From: Allobosea sp. CRIB-10
GTDB taxonomy: Bacteria > Pseudomonadota > Alphaproteobacteria > Rhizobiales > Beijerinckiaceae
Direction: 5' to 3'
DNA length: 64,000 nucleotides
Assembly (NCBI RefSeq): GCF_900112185.1
Contig: NZ_FOKP01000001.1
Location: forward strand, 248,001-312,000
The notes beneath the pieces were generated by a model. The model worked only from the letters and a program-made list of their open reading frames with translations. It was not told where the DNA came from and ran no database searches. Below, one piece after another: positions 48,175 through 56,888 of the stretch. A program made the translations under genes and the position numbers. Every line of letters begins with the position of its first letter. Position 1 is the stretch's first letter.

Positions 48175-48585
48175 CTAGGCGTTTTCGGTAGCCTTGGACG
48201 GAATCCGGGCGACGACCTTGAGCTCGAAGTCGAACCCGGCGAGCCAGGTCACGCCGACGGCGGTCCAGGTCGGATAGGGCGGCTCGCCGATCTCCTCGGC
48301 CCGGATGGCCATCACCGTATCGAACTGCGCCTGCGGATCGGTGTGGAACGAGATGACGTCGATGACGTCGTCGAAACTCGCGCCTGCCGCAGCCAGAACG
48401 GCGCGCAGATTGGCGAAGGCGCGCCGGACCTGATCCTCGAACACCGGCTCGGGCGAACCGTCCTCGCGGCTGCCGACCTGCCCGGAAATGAAGAGCAGGT
48501 CGCCGGAGCGGATGGCGGCGGAATACTGGTGGAGATCGTAGAGCGCGTGCCGGTCGGCAGGAAAAATCGCGTCGCGTTTGGCCAT
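48175..48585 (-). CDS. RidA/YjgF family protein
   Basis: This 136-aa protein has the trimeric RidA fold: SGDLLFISGQVG, FANLRAVLAAAGASFDDVI and PPYPTWTAVGV. RidA deaminates reactive enamine/imine intermediates from PLP enzymes. The canonical catalytic Arg near the end (RIPSKAT) looks roughly placed, but the usual CPE/GLP ending is absent, so this may be a divergent branch. It is divergent from a LysR gene and could be its target. Confidence 0.88.
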   Translation of the reverse strand: MAKRDAIFPADRHALYDLHQYSAAIRSGDLLFISGQVGSREDGSPEPVFEDQVRRAFANLRAVLAAAGASFDDVIDVISFHTDPQAQFDTVMAIRAEEIGEPPYPTWTAVGVTWLAGFDFELKVVARIPSKATENA

Positions 48586-48718
48586 GTCGGCTCCTTTTGT
48601 GAGCTGCGAACGCAGGCGACCTATTCGCGTGCTTCGCTGTTGCCGACAGGAGATAACGGGCGGCCATTGTTTGCATTAGCCGTTGAAATCGGCATAAGCC
48701 GATGCAAAATCACCAGCA

Positions 48719-49609
48719 ATGGTCCGCCCGTCGCTCCACGACCTCACCGCCTTCGTCGCCGTCGCGAGCCGTCGCAGCTTCCGGCGCGCGGCTGACGAGC
48801 TCGGCACGGCGCCCTCCACGTTGAGCCATGCAATGCGAGCCCTCGAAGAGCGCATGGGCGTGCGTCTGCTCAACCGCACGACGCGCAGCGTCTCGCCAAC
48901 CGAAGCCGGTTTCGAACTGCTCGGCCGGCTTCAACCGGCGCTCGCGTCTTTGGACGAAGCACTCGACAGCATCGCCACCTTCCGCGGCAACGTCACAGGT
49001 ACCGTCCGGATCAATGCGCCGCGGCTGGGGGCTTCGATCCTCGTGCGCGACATCCTGCCGGTGATGGCCGAGCGCTGTCCCGAGGTGGTCGTCGACCTCG
49101 TCGTCGAGGGAAAGCTCGTCGACATCGTCTCGGCCGGCTTCGATGCCGGCGTCCGGCTGGTCGACTCGATTCCGAAGGACATGATCGCCGTGCCCTTCGC
49201 AGGCGAGGTCAGCTTCATCTGCGTGGCCTTACCGGCCTATATCGACCGCTTCGGCGAGCCGGCGACGCCCGACGATTTGCAACGCCATCGCTGCATCGGC
49301 CACCGCGTCCCCAACGGCAAACTCTATCGCTGGGAGTTCGAGCGGGCCGGGCAGGCGCTGACGATCGAGACCAGTGGACCGGTCATCCTCGACGACGAGG
49401 AGCTGATGGTCGATGCCGCCGTCAAGGGCCTCGGCATTGCCTATGTCGCCAGCCCGGCCGCCGAAACTGCGCTCGCCGAGGGGCGCCTTCGCCGGGTTTT
49501 GGCAGCCTGGACGCCCACCCCCGAACGGGTCGCGATCTATTATCCCGGCCATCGCGCCGTGCCCCCGGCGCTGCGGGCCTTCCTCGATGTCGTCAAGGCC
49601 GCGCGCTAG
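48719..49609 (+). CDS. LysR-family transcriptional regulator
   Basis: This 296-aa regulator has a LysR HTH at residues 5-62 (LTAFVAVASRRSFRRAADELG, shortened FRRAADELGTAPSTLSHAM) followed by RLLNRTTRSVSPTEAG. The C-terminal periplasmic-binding-like fold ends LRAFLDVVK. It resembles the DhcR/YafC-type group with LGASILVRDILP. Divergent from the RidA gene with 133 bp between, so autoregulation and control of RidA are likely but unproven. Confidence 0.92.
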   Translation: MVRPSLHDLTAFVAVASRRSFRRAADELGTAPSTLSHAMRALEERMGVRLLNRTTRSVSPTEAGFELLGRLQPALASLDEALDSIATFRGNVTGTVRINAPRLGASILVRDILPVMAERCPEVVVDLVVEGKLVDIVSAGFDAGVRLVDSIPKDMIAVPFAGEVSFICVALPAYIDRFGEPATPDDLQRHRCIGHRVPNGKLYRWEFERAGQALTIETSGPVILDDEELMVDAAVKGLGIAYVASPAAETALAEGRLRRVLAAWTPTPERVAIYYPGHRAVPPALRAFLDVVKAAR

Positions 49610-49680
49610 AAGCGACAGCAATCCCGATCAAGCGCGCGCCCCTTCCCTCCGCCATGGTGCCGGCGTTTCGTGAGTGAGCC

Positions 49681-50514
49681 ATGGACCCGATCAAGAAAGC
49701 CCTCTGGTGCATCGAAAGCCGCTTCGCCTCCGAGCTCTCGCTCGACGAGATCGCGGAGGTCAGCGGCGTCTCGCGCTTCCATCTCAGCCGCGCCTTCGGC
49801 GTGGCGACCGGCCGCTCGGTGATGCGCTATGTGCGCGAGCGCCGGCTCTCGGAAGCGGCGCGCCAGCTCGCCGATGGCGCACCCGACATCCTCCAGGTCG
49901 CGCTCGACTGGGGCTATGGCTCTCACGAGGCTTTCACCCGCGCCTTTCGCGAGCAGTTCGGCCTGACGCCGGAGGAACTGCGTTCGCGGCGCGATCTCTC
50001 CTCCCTTGCTCTCGTGGAGCCCCTATCCATGCACGCTGCAAACCACATCCCCCTCGCCGAGCCGCGTCTCGTCACCGGCAAGCCCATGCTGATCGCCGGC
50101 TTCAGCGGTCATTTTTCGGTCGACAACACGCAAGGAATCCCGCTGCTCTGGCAGAGGATCGTCCCGCATTTCGGCCATATCCCCGGCCAGAAGGGCTATG
50201 TCGCCTATGGTGCGAGCTACAACTGCGACGATGTCGGCGCCTTCGACTACATTGCCGGTGCCGAGGTCGCGTCCTTCAGCGATCTGCCCGACGAGTTCGC
50301 ACGATTGAGCGTGCCGGAGCAGCTCTGCGCAGTCTTCGAGCACAGTGGCCACATCACCGGCATCAAGCAGACCTATGAGGCGATCTGGCGCGACTGGCTG
50401 CCTAAATCGGGCCGGGAACCGGCCATGGGCGTGACGCTCGAACGCATGGACGAGCGCTTCGACGGTGCGACCGGCAACGGCGTCGTCGAGATCTGGGTGC
50501 CGCTGAAAAGCTGA
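49681..50514 (+). CDS. AraC-family regulator with N-terminal HTH and C-terminal effector-binding domain
   Basis: Encodes 277 aa. Two AraC helix-turn-helices occupy residues 5-105 (LDEIAEVSGVSRFHLSRAF and ILQVALDWGYGSHEAFTRAF, shortened GYGSHEAFTRAF). The second half is a GyrI-like/Rob-type effector domain (about 130-275) with AGFSGHFSV and FEHSGHITGI. This reverse order is that of Rob and SoxS-related proteins and BmrR-type ligand sensors, which respond to small hydrophobic compounds. It sits 71 bp after the LysR gene. Confidence 0.9.
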   Translation: MDPIKKALWCIESRFASELSLDEIAEVSGVSRFHLSRAFGVATGRSVMRYVRERRLSEAARQLADGAPDILQVALDWGYGSHEAFTRAFREQFGLTPEELRSRRDLSSLALVEPLSMHAANHIPLAEPRLVTGKPMLIAGFSGHFSVDNTQGIPLLWQRIVPHFGHIPGQKGYVAYGASYNCDDVGAFDYIAGAEVASFSDLPDEFARLSVPEQLCAVFEHSGHITGIKQTYEAIWRDWLPKSGREPAMGVTLERMDERFDGATGNGVVEIWVPLKS

Positions 50515-50515
50515 G

Positions 50516-51208
50516 CTATTTTGCTCCGTCGACCACAGGTTCGCCGGGCTGGATCAACCCGGCGGACATGATCAGCTTGGCGCCGTCCTCGACCGAGATC
50601 GTCAATTCGACGACCTCGCGCCGCGGCAGATAGAAGAAGAAGCCCGTGGTAGGGTTCGGCGTGCAGGGCAGGAAGACGCCGATCTGCTCATCGCCGTCGG
50701 GTAGTTTGCCGGCGATCTCGGGCGCCGCCTCCTGCGCGATGAAGACGATCGACCACATCCCCGGCTGCGGAAACTGCACCATGCCGACCTTGCGGAACGA
50801 GGTGCCGGACTGCGAGAAGATCGTCTCGAAGATCTGCTTCACGCCCTTGTAGAGGCCGCGCACCACCGGCATCCGGTTGAGGATCGCCTCGCCGGCGCCG
50901 ATCAGCGAGCGCCCGACCAGATTGGCGGCGAAGAAGCCGATCACCGTCAGGCCGATCAGCGCGATGACGAGGCCGAAGCCGGGCAGTGGGAACGGCAAAT
51001 AGTTGTCCGGCCAGAACTGCGCAGGCACCAGCGGCTTCACCATCCCGTCGACCAGGTTGATGAACCACCAGGTCACCGAGGCGGTGATGGCGAGCGGCGC
51101 CGCCAGCACGAGGCCGGTCAGGAAATAGCGCCTGAGCCTGGTGCCGAAGGTCGGCCGCAACAGGTCGGGCTGGGCGACGAGGCGCGGATCGGGCATGCGG
51201 GTAGTCAT
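50516..51208 (-). CDS. DUF502 family inner-membrane protein
   Basis: A 230-aa protein with two membrane segments (about 30-50 and 78-98) and the DUF502 signature LPGFGLVIALIGLTVIGFF and GTSFRKVGMVQFPQPGMWSIVF, shortened RKVGMVQFPQPG. CTPNPTTGFFFYLPR is a second conserved block. The family is broadly distributed, linked by some to membrane stress, but without a proven function. The short reading frame of YbaN starts on the opposite strand nearby. Confidence 0.85.
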   Translation of the reverse strand: MTTRMPDPRLVAQPDLLRPTFGTRLRRYFLTGLVLAAPLAITASVTWWFINLVDGMVKPLVPAQFWPDNYLPFPLPGFGLVIALIGLTVIGFFAANLVGRSLIGAGEAILNRMPVVRGLYKGVKQIFETIFSQSGTSFRKVGMVQFPQPGMWSIVFIAQEAAPEIAGKLPDGDEQIGVFLPCTPNPTTGFFFYLPRREVVELTISVEDGAKLIMSAGLIQPGEPVVDGAK

Positions 51209-51323
51209 CGACGATCCGGGTCTCCGTCCGCTCTTGCGGCCTGACCTTATTGCGCCGCACTATCGGACGATAGCCGAGCGCGCGACGCTGGCCAGCCCCG
51301 ATTCGCCGGGATCGACGAGTTTC

Positions 51324-51734
51324 GTGTCCGAACCTTCCAGACCGCAACCCCGCTGGCACCGGCCGCTCTATCTCGCCGCCGGTTGGCTCTGCGTGCTGCT
51401 CGGTGTCATCGGGCTGATCCTGCCGGTGATGCCCGGCACCGTCTTCCTGATCGCGGCCGCCTGGTGCTTCTCGCGCTCCTCGCCGCGCTTCGAGAGCTGG
51501 CTGATCAACCATCCCCGGCTCGGGCCGCAGGTGGTGCGCTGGCGCAAGACCGGTGCCATCGCCCGCAGGACGAAATATGTCGCCTGTGGCTCGATGCTGC
51601 TGAGCTTCGTCATCGTGGCGGCGACCGACGCGCCGCCGATCGCGCTCTGGCTGAGCGGCGCCGGCCTGATCGCGGCCGGCACCTATGTCGCGAGCCGGCC
51701 GGAGCCGACCGAAGACGAGATTACTCGACGGTAA
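51324..51734 (+). CDS. DUF454/YbaN family membrane protein
   Basis: Encodes 136 aa. A GTG start at 51324 (VSEPSRPQPRWHRP) places the first residues just before the family block AAGWLCVLLGVIGLILPVMPGTVF, shortened LLGVIGLILPVMPG, typical of YbaN. Two or three membrane spans are expected (about 15-45 and 95-125). The ATG at 51195 would overlap the divergent DUF502 start and is less likely. The stop overlaps the end of glmS by 14 bases on the opposite strand. Function unknown. Confidence 0.8.
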   Translation: MSEPSRPQPRWHRPLYLAAGWLCVLLGVIGLILPVMPGTVFLIAAAWCFSRSSPRFESWLINHPRLGPQVVRWRKTGAIARRTKYVACGSMLLSFVIVAATDAPPIALWLSGAGLIAAGTYVASRPEPTEDEITRR

Positions 51735-53547
51735 CCGACTTCGCCAGGTTGCGTGGCTGGTCGACGTCCTTGCCCATGAAGACGGCGGTCTGGTAGGCGA
51801 TCATCTGGATCGGCACCGCGTAGACGATCGGCGCGAAGAGCGGATCCATCTCCGGCATGATGATCGTGGCTTCCGGGACAATGCCGCACTCCGCCGCACC
51901 CTTGGCGTCGGTGACCAGGATGATACGGCCGCCGCGCGCTGCGACCTCCTGCATGTTCGAGGCAGTCTTCTCGAAGAGTGCATCGTGCGGGGCGATGACG
52001 ATGACCGGCATGTCCTCGTCGATCAGCGCGATCGGGCCGTGCTTGAGCTCGCCCGCCGGATAACCTTCGGCATGGATGTAGCTGATTTCCTTGAGCTTCA
52101 GCGCGCCTTCCAGCGCCAGCGGGAAGGCGGTGCCGCGGCCGAGATAGAGCACGTCGCGCGCCCTTGCGAGCTTGCGGGCGAGCTTCTCGATCTCCGGCTC
52201 CAGCGTCAGCGCCTGTGCCATCAGGCCAGGCAGTGCGATCAGCTCCTGGACGTAAGTCGCCTCCTGCTCGGCCGAGAGCGTGCCACGGGCACGGGCCGCG
52301 GCGATGGCGAGACCGGCGAGCGCGGTGAGCTGGCAGGTGAAGGCCTTGGTCGAGGCGACGCCGATCTCGGGACCGGCCAGTGTCGGGGCGACGACATCGC
52401 TCTCGCGGGCGATCGTCGAGGTCGGCACGTTGACCACGGACATCACGTGCTGGCCTTCCTGGCGGGCATAGCGCAGGCAGGCGAGCGTGTCGGCGGTCTC
52501 GCCTGATTGCGAGACGAAGAGGGCAAGCCCGTTCGCCGGCAGCGGCGCCTCGCGATAGCGGAACTCCGAGGCGACGTCGATCTCGACCGGCAGGCGCGCC
52601 AGCTTCTCGAACCAGTATTTGGCGGTGAGTCCGGCGTAATAGGCGGTGCCGCAGGCGGAGACCGAGAGGCGCGACAGGTCCTTCCAGTCGAACGGCGTCT
52701 CGAAGGGCAGCCGCGTCACGCCATTCGCCATGTCGATGTAATGCGTCAGCGTATGGCCGACCACCTCCGGCTGCTCGTAGATCTCCTTGGCCATGAAGTG
52801 GTGGTGGTTGCCCTTCTCCACGAGGAAGGCGCCGGCCGCGACGCGCTGGGCGCGGCGTTCGACCTGGTTCCCGTCGGCGTCGTAGAAGGTCGCACCCTTG
52901 CGGTTCAGCACCACCCAGTCGCCCTCGTCGAGATAGGCGATCAGATTGGTGAACGGCGCCAATGCCAGCGCATCCGAGCCGAGATACATCTCGCCGTCGC
53001 CGATGCCGACCGCCAGCGGCGAGCCCTTGCGGGCGCCGATCAAGAGGTCTTCCTCGCCCTCGAACAGGAAGGCGAGCGCAAACGCGCCGCGCAGATGCGG
53101 CAGTGCGGCTCCGACCGCCGCGACCGGGTCCTTGCCGCGGTCGAGCTCGCGGGTGACGAGATGGGCGACGACCTCGGTGTCGGTCTCGCTGGCGAAGACG
53201 TGGCCATCGGCCTCGAGCTCGGCCTTGAGCTCGCGGAAGTTCTCGATGATGCCGTTATGGACGACCGCCAGCTTCTCGGTGGCGTGCGGATGGGCATTGC
53301 TCTCGGTCGGCTTGCCATGCGTCGCCCAGCGGGTGTGGCCGATGCCGATCAGGCCGTCGAGCGGCTCGCTGGAGAGGCGCACTTCGAGATTCTTGAGCTT
53401 GCCCTCGGCGCGGCGGCGGCTGAGCCGGCCGCCTTCGAGCGTCGCGACGCCGGCGGAATCATAGCCGCGATATTCGAGCCGCCGCAGCGCCTCGACCACC
53501 TGACCCGCGACGGCCTGCTTGCCGAGAATGCCCACGATCCCGCACAT
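51721..53547 (-). CDS. glmS: glutamine-fructose-6-phosphate aminotransferase GlmS
   Basis: This 608-aa enzyme makes glucosamine-6-phosphate. The start MCGIVGILGKQ puts the catalytic Cys at position 2 after methionine removal. The glutaminase domain has RWATHGKPTESNAHPH. Two SIS domains follow: SVSACGTAYYAG, LFVSQSGETADTLA, and GRGTAFPLALEGALKLKEI with EGYPAGELKHGPIAL. The DQPRNLAKSVTVE end is conserved. It lies 111 bp behind glmU on the same strand, giving both steps of UDP-GlcNAc synthesis in one locus. Confidence 0.97.
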   Translation of the reverse strand: MCGIVGILGKQAVAGQVVEALRRLEYRGYDSAGVATLEGGRLSRRRAEGKLKNLEVRLSSEPLDGLIGIGHTRWATHGKPTESNAHPHATEKLAVVHNGIIENFRELKAELEADGHVFASETDTEVVAHLVTRELDRGKDPVAAVGAALPHLRGAFALAFLFEGEEDLLIGARKGSPLAVGIGDGEMYLGSDALALAPFTNLIAYLDEGDWVVLNRKGATFYDADGNQVERRAQRVAAGAFLVEKGNHHHFMAKEIYEQPEVVGHTLTHYIDMANGVTRLPFETPFDWKDLSRLSVSACGTAYYAGLTAKYWFEKLARLPVEIDVASEFRYREAPLPANGLALFVSQSGETADTLACLRYARQEGQHVMSVVNVPTSTIARESDVVAPTLAGPEIGVASTKAFTCQLTALAGLAIAAARARGTLSAEQEATYVQELIALPGLMAQALTLEPEIEKLARKLARARDVLYLGRGTAFPLALEGALKLKEISYIHAEGYPAGELKHGPIALIDEDMPVIVIAPHDALFEKTASNMQEVAARGGRIILVTDAKGAAECGIVPEATIIMPEMDPLFAPIVYAVPIQMIAYQTAVFMGKDVDQPRNLAKSVTVE

Positions 53548-53658
53548 GAACGTGCCTCATCCGTTGATAGCGATGCGCATCGCAATAGTCCGTGGCGGAA
53601 CAATCGCGAAATCACGTTGAATGTCGAACTGTGAACGGAATGTCTTGAAAATCACCTA

Positions 53659-55020
53659 TTATCGGTCTTTTCGCGCCTTGGCGGCCGCCCGAAAGGCGGA
53701 CGCCCAGCCCTCGCGCTCCATCTGCCGGCCGCGCGCGACGGCGAGCGCATCCGGCTTGACGTCGCGGGTGATGACCGAGCCCGAGCCGACATAGGCGCCC
53801 GCCCCGATCGTCACCGGTGCGACCAGCGCCGAATTGGAGCCGACGAAGGCGCCCTCGCCGATGATCGTCTTCGACTTGACGAAGCCGTCATAATTGCAGG
53901 TGATCGTGCCTGCGCCAATATTGGCGTTCGCGCCGATCTCGGCATCGCCGATATAGGTCAGGTGGTTGACCTTGGCACCCTCGCCGATCGCCGCCGCCTT
54001 GATCTCGACGAAGTTGCCGACGCGCGCGCCCTTCGCCAGCTCGGCTCCCGGACGCAGGCGCGCATAGGGGCCGATCGAGACGCCCTCGCCCACGCTCGCT
54101 CCTTCCAGATGCGAGAAGGCGTGGATGACGGCGTTGTCCGCGACCCGCACGCCCGGGCCGAAGACGACATTGGGCTCGATCAGCACATCGCGGCCGATCA
54201 CAGTGTCATGGCTGAAGAACACGGTCCCGGGCGCGACCAGCGTCGCGCCGGCCAGCATCATCTCCCGCCGCTTGCGCGCCTGGAAATCGGCCTCCACCGC
54301 CGCGAGCTGAACGCGATCGTTGACGCCTTGCACCTCGGCCTCGGGCGCGACCTGGGCGACCGCCGTGAGGCCCTGCGCGCGCGCCACCGCGACGGCGTCG
54401 GTCAGGTAATATTCGTTCTGCGCATTGGCGCAGCCGATCGCATCGAGAATGCCGAGCGCCGTCCCGCCGTCGAGCGCCATCAGCCCGGCATTGCAGAGCG
54501 TGATCGCGCGTGTCGTCTCGTCGGCATCCTTGTGCTCGACGATGGCCTGCAGCTCGCCGTCCTGTGTGACGAAGCGGCCATAGCCGGTCGGGTTCCGTGC
54601 TTCAAAGCCCAGCGCGGCGACGGCGGCACCGCCATGCAGCGCCTTGCGCAGATCGGCGAAGGTCTCCGGCCGGACCAGCGGCGTGTCGGCGAAGGCGACA
54701 AGGACATCGTCATGCTTGCCGTTCAGGCTTTCGCGGGCCGCGAGCACCGCATGGGCCGTGCCCTTGCGCTCGTTCTGGACGAAGACCGCAGCGTGCGGCG
54801 CGTGCTTTTTCACCTCGGCCGCGACGTCGGGCCGGTCTGGCCCGATCACCACGGCGAGCGCATCGGCGCCGGCCGCCGTCACGGCCGCCAGGGCATGGCG
54901 GAGCAGCGAACGGCCGGCCACCTCGTGTAGGACCTTCGGCCGCGCAGATTTCATCCGGGTCCCCTCGCCCGCCGCCAGCACGATGGCGAGGCAGGTCCGG
55001 GCGGGCTGCATTTCCGTCAT
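53659..55020 (-). CDS. glmU: bifunctional GlmU, glucosamine-1-phosphate acetyltransferase/uridyltransferase
   Basis: This 453-aa enzyme starts [18 protein letters not shown]. The uridyltransferase domain has [22 protein letters not shown] with the catalytic signature shortened here as [11 protein letters not shown]. The C-terminal left-handed beta-helix repeats of hexapeptides ([32 protein letters not shown]) carry the acetyltransferase site. AGGA lies eight bases before the ATG. The neighbour glmS supplies its substrate two steps earlier. Confidence 0.97.
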   Translation of the reverse strand: MTEMQPARTCLAIVLAAGEGTRMKSARPKVLHEVAGRSLLRHALAAVTAAGADALAVVIGPDRPDVAAEVKKHAPHAAVFVQNERKGTAHAVLAARESLNGKHDDVLVAFADTPLVRPETFADLRKALHGGAAVAALGFEARNPTGYGRFVTQDGELQAIVEHKDADETTRAITLCNAGLMALDGGTALGILDAIGCANAQNEYYLTDAVAVARAQGLTAVAQVAPEAEVQGVNDRVQLAAVEADFQARKRREMMLAGATLVAPGTVFFSHDTVIGRDVLIEPNVVFGPGVRVADNAVIHAFSHLEGASVGEGVSIGPYARLRPGAELAKGARVGNFVEIKAAAIGEGAKVNHLTYIGDAEIGANANIGAGTITCNYDGFVKSKTIIGEGAFVGSNSALVAPVTIGAGAYVGSGSVITRDVKPDALAVARGRQMEREGWASAFRAAAKARKDR

Positions 55021-55325
55021 GATCGTCCTGTCACATGCTCGCTGAGAGGAAACGCGGCCACCACCGGCCGTGGTCCCGGGTGCAGGCGAATGCCGCACCG
55101 ACGGTGGATAGCCGATAGCGAGCGAATTTGGCAAAGCCCGGCGAACGATACGTCAGCATGCTGGCTCTGAACGGGCCGGCTGGGACGGCTTCGTTTCCGG
55201 CATGGCATTCCTGCATGAAAGGCGTTCCTTTTTTCGCCTTTGGCCTTGCACCGCGCTTTTCAGCCCTGCGCGAAATGCTCTAGAAGCGCATGGCGGCAGA
55301 GCTTTGCCGGCCCAAGTTGGATGTG
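55021..55325. promoter_or_regulatory. divergent regulatory stretch between glmU and opgG
   Basis: About 300 bp with no gene. It should hold promoters for glmU-glmS (leftward) and opgGH (rightward). A perfect seven-base inverted repeat AAAGGCG/CGCCTTT around a T-rich ten-base loop lies at 55218-55241 and could be an operator or a small hairpin. No other motif is clear. Confidence 0.4.
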
Positions 55326-56888
55326 ATGTCGAAATCCTTGAATCGCCGTCGATTTTTGAGCCTCGCAGCGACCGGCGCCATCGCGCCGCGGTTTGCCGTC
55401 GGTCCTGCGGCGGCGCAGGCCCCGACGACATGGGCCGGACTGGTTCAATCGGTCATCGCCGAAGGCCAGCGTTTCGATCCGGCGCTCGTGGTCGAGGCCG
55501 CCCGCGTCCTCTCGCGCCGGCCAATGGTGCCGCTCGTCGCGACCGATCTTCCTGAAGGCTACGCCACCCTGCCCTACGACCAGTATGTCGGCATCCGGGC
55601 GCAGCCCTTGGGCATGATCTGGGCCGGCGAGAATCGCGGCTTCACCGTCGAGCCGTTGCATCGTGGCTATGTCTTCTCCTCACCGGTCAGCCTGTTCACG
55701 GTCGAGGACGACGTGGTCAGGCGCGTCGCCTTCGACCCCGGCAAGTTCAACTATGGTCGCGTGACGCCCCCGCCGCCAGGGACCGATCTGCAGTTCTCGG
55801 GTTTCCGGGTATCGGCCGGCTTGGAGCGCCCTTATGAGCTGGCGCTGTTCCAGGGCGCGACCTTCTTCCGCTCGCTGGCGCGCGGCCAGAATTTCGGGGC
55901 ACTGGCGCGCGCCCTGATCCTGCGGCCGGGCGAGACGCGTGGCGAGGAGATCCCGTTCTTCCGCGCCTACTGGATCGAGCGGCCGAGCCCGGCCGCCGGT
56001 GTGGTGATCATCCATGCGCTGCTCGATTCGGAGACCGTCACCGGCGCGGTGCGCATGACGCTGCGCCCCGGCGACGTCACCTTCATCGATGTCGAGATGA
56101 CATTGTTCGCCCGCGCCAATCTCGACCATGTCGGCTTCGGCTGCGTGATGGGCACCTATCTCTCCGGCCCGCAGAGCCGCCGCGGCTTCGACGATCTGCG
56201 CCCGGCCGTCCATGAGGTTTCCGGCGTGCAGATGCTCACTGGCAATGGCGAGTGGATCTACCGGCCGCTCAGCAACCCGGCCAATCTTCAGGTCTCGTCC
56301 TTCCAGGATTCCAATCCGCGCGGCTTTGGTCTGGTCCAGCGCGAGCGTGATCCGAACGCCTTCGTCGACGACGACCAGCGCTTCGAGCTTCGGCCGAGCG
56401 TCTGGATGGAGCCATTGGGCGAGTGGGGACCGGGCTCGGTGCAGTTGATCGAGATCCCCAGCGAATCCGAACTCAACGACAACATCATCAGCTATTGGCG
56501 GCCGCGTCAGCCGATCGCCGCCGGCAGCGAGACGACGATCGCCTATCGCCAGGCCTGGTGCTGGCAGCCGCCGGAGCGCCCGCAGCTCGCCACCGCGACC
56601 CGCCTCCGGCAGGGACGCGGCTCGCAGGCGCGCAGGCGTCGCTTCCTCGTCGACTTCAGCGGCGACCGGCTCGGCGACCCCGCTCTCGTCGCGGCCATCC
56701 GCGCCAACGTCACAGCGACACCAGGCACGATCCAGAATCTGCGGCTTTGGCCGTTTCCGGAGCGCCGGACCATGCGCGTCGCCTTCGAGGTCGATCCCGG
56801 CAGCGAGACGCTCTCGGAACTGCGCCTGGTGCTCGACGCCGGCGGCCAGCCGGTTTCGGAAACCCTGCTCAATCGGTGGACCTGGTGA
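55326..56888 (+). CDS. opgG: glucan biosynthesis protein OpgG/OpgD (MdoG family), Tat-exported
   Basis: This 520-aa periplasmic protein builds osmoregulated periplasmic glucans with OpgH. The start MSKSLNRRRFLSLAATG gives a twin-arginine signal (RRRFLS), while classical OpgG is Sec-exported and OpgD is the Tat form, so this may be an OpgD-like member. Core motifs include RAYWIERPSPAAGVVIIHALLDSE, shortened AYWIERPSPAAG, and GDVTFIDVEMTLFAR. NPRGFGLVQRERDP is conserved in the family. It overlaps opgH and shares its promoter. Confidence 0.93.
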   Translation: MSKSLNRRRFLSLAATGAIAPRFAVGPAAAQAPTTWAGLVQSVIAEGQRFDPALVVEAARVLSRRPMVPLVATDLPEGYATLPYDQYVGIRAQPLGMIWAGENRGFTVEPLHRGYVFSSPVSLFTVEDDVVRRVAFDPGKFNYGRVTPPPPGTDLQFSGFRVSAGLERPYELALFQGATFFRSLARGQNFGALARALILRPGETRGEEIPFFRAYWIERPSPAAGVVIIHALLDSETVTGAVRMTLRPGDVTFIDVEMTLFARANLDHVGFGCVMGTYLSGPQSRRGFDDLRPAVHEVSGVQMLTGNGEWIYRPLSNPANLQVSSFQDSNPRGFGLVQRERDPNAFVDDDQRFELRPSVWMEPLGEWGPGSVQLIEIPSESELNDNIISYWRPRQPIAAGSETTIAYRQAWCWQPPERPQLATATRLRQGRGSQARRRRFLVDFSGDRLGDPALVAAIRANVTATPGTIQNLRLWPFPERRTMRVAFEVDPGSETLSELRLVLDAGGQPVSETLLNRWTW

